5,856 nucleotides of DNA, from positions 1 through 5,856 of the forward strand of contig CAMNAT010000155.1 of NCBI GenBank assembly GCA_946531785.1, in the 5' to 3' direction. The position numbers were made by a program, and so were the translations under genes. The notes below the pieces were generated by a model, which did no database searches, was not told the origin of the DNA, and was given only the letters and a program-made list of their open reading frames with translations. Positions 5,590-5,856 of the stretch are shown here, piece after piece. The stretch's first letter is position 1. Each line of letters starts with the position of its first letter. The stretch comes from an uncultured Oscillospiraceae bacterium (GTDB taxonomy: Bacteria; Bacillota; Clostridia; UBA1381).

Positions 5590-5856
5590 ATGCATATAGG
5601 CGACTTTCATCAGGCACCGGTACACGCATACCGCGCGAGGATCGTGGATATGTATGATGATCCGGGCACATACGCGCCCGCATATTACAGGCTTGCCCTG
5701 TGCAAATGCGGCAGCGGTGAGTTTTATGACGATAATGATACTCCGCATGAGGTCGGCGCGGGGGACATGTTCTGGTTTACGCCCGGCACACGGCGTAAGT
5801 GGCGGAGAACATCAAAGGGGCATTGGATCGTGAGCTATATAACCTTTGGCGGAAGC
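5590..5856 (+). CDS. Probable AraC-family regulator, N-terminal cupin-like sensing domain (C-terminus outside window)
   Basis: The reading frame is open for 89 codons to the right edge. AAAGGAGGG (5576-5584) sits just upstream of the ATG and makes the start secure. The visible part is a short beta-rich domain with the pattern G58-D59-M60-F-W-F-T-P65-G66-T and, further on, W-I-V-S-Y-I-T-F-G-G. This resembles the ligand-binding cupin of AraC-type regulators (a Gd-x-x-x-x-P-g-x-x-H core followed by an aromatic strand ending F-x-G). The residue where a His is common after PGT is Arg here. There is no signal peptide or membrane segment, so the protein is cytoplasmic. The DNA-binding helix-turn-helix pair expected at the C-terminus is not in the window, so the family call rests on the cupin pattern alone. 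It has its own promoter and is separated from the esterase by a terminator. It may sense a sugar freed by the esterase or by enzymes encoded nearby. Confidence 0.7.
   Translation, partial: MHIGDFHQAPVHAYRARIVDMYDDPGTYAPAYYRLALCKCGSGEFYDDNDTPHEVGAGDMFWFTPGTRRKWRRTSKGHWIVSYITFGGS

Noticed and set aside
5566..5748. Minus-strand frame opposite the cupin gene
   Set aside because: The plus-strand frame has a consensus promoter, a strong ribosome binding site and a cupin-like product, so the antisense frame is a shadow.
1..5856. CRISPR array, tRNA/rRNA genes, insertion sequence or phage attachment site
   Set aside because: No regularly spaced direct repeats, cloverleaf or rRNA-like blocks, transposase motifs, or long terminal inverted repeats were seen on either strand.

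Overview
This window looks like chromosomal DNA from a gut or rumen Firmicute of the Ruminococcus/Oscillospiraceae type. The basis is indirect: strong AGGAGG-class ribosome binding sites, TTGACA/TATAAT promoters, a moderate-GC genome with AT-rich intergenic regions, a Gram-positive-style Sec signal peptide on a large multi-module exported enzyme, and regulators of the kinds that usually sit beside glycan-use genes in these bacteria. The genus is an inference and cannot be fixed from the sequence alone.

Layout. Positions 1-1067 (minus strand) hold the N-terminal 355 codons of a membrane-anchored sensor with two transmembrane segments flanking an extracellular domain of about 240 residues; its cytoplasmic output domain lies outside the window. 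Positions 1068-1281 are a divergent intergenic region with a good minus-strand promoter, a cluster of inverted repeats and a plausible plus-strand extended -10 promoter. Positions 1282-1461 encode a 59-residue peptide with no recognised function. It is followed 25 nt later by a 1293-residue secreted protein (1487-5368) built around a sialate O-acetylesterase/acetylesterase (SASA, SGNH-type) catalytic unit, with N-terminal beta-rich modules, two InlB/Listeria-Bacteroides-type repeats and a discoidin-like (F5/8 type C) module. Positions 5369-5589 are noncoding and hold a palindrome, a box shared with the upstream intergenic region, promoter-like hexamers, a strong intrinsic terminator and a fully consensus promoter. 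Positions 5590-5856 encode the N-terminal cupin-like domain of a probable AraC-family regulator that runs off the end.

Working model (inference): the exported esterase binds glycans and removes O-acetyl groups from an acetylated polysaccharide or from sialylated/mucin-type glycans. The membrane sensor and the cupin-type regulator on either side are candidates for controlling this or neighbouring genes. The shared sequence box in both intergenic regions fits a local regulon, but it also resembles extended -10 promoter elements. The least explained items are the 59-residue peptide, the paired box motif and the promoter-terminator stretch downstream of the esterase.
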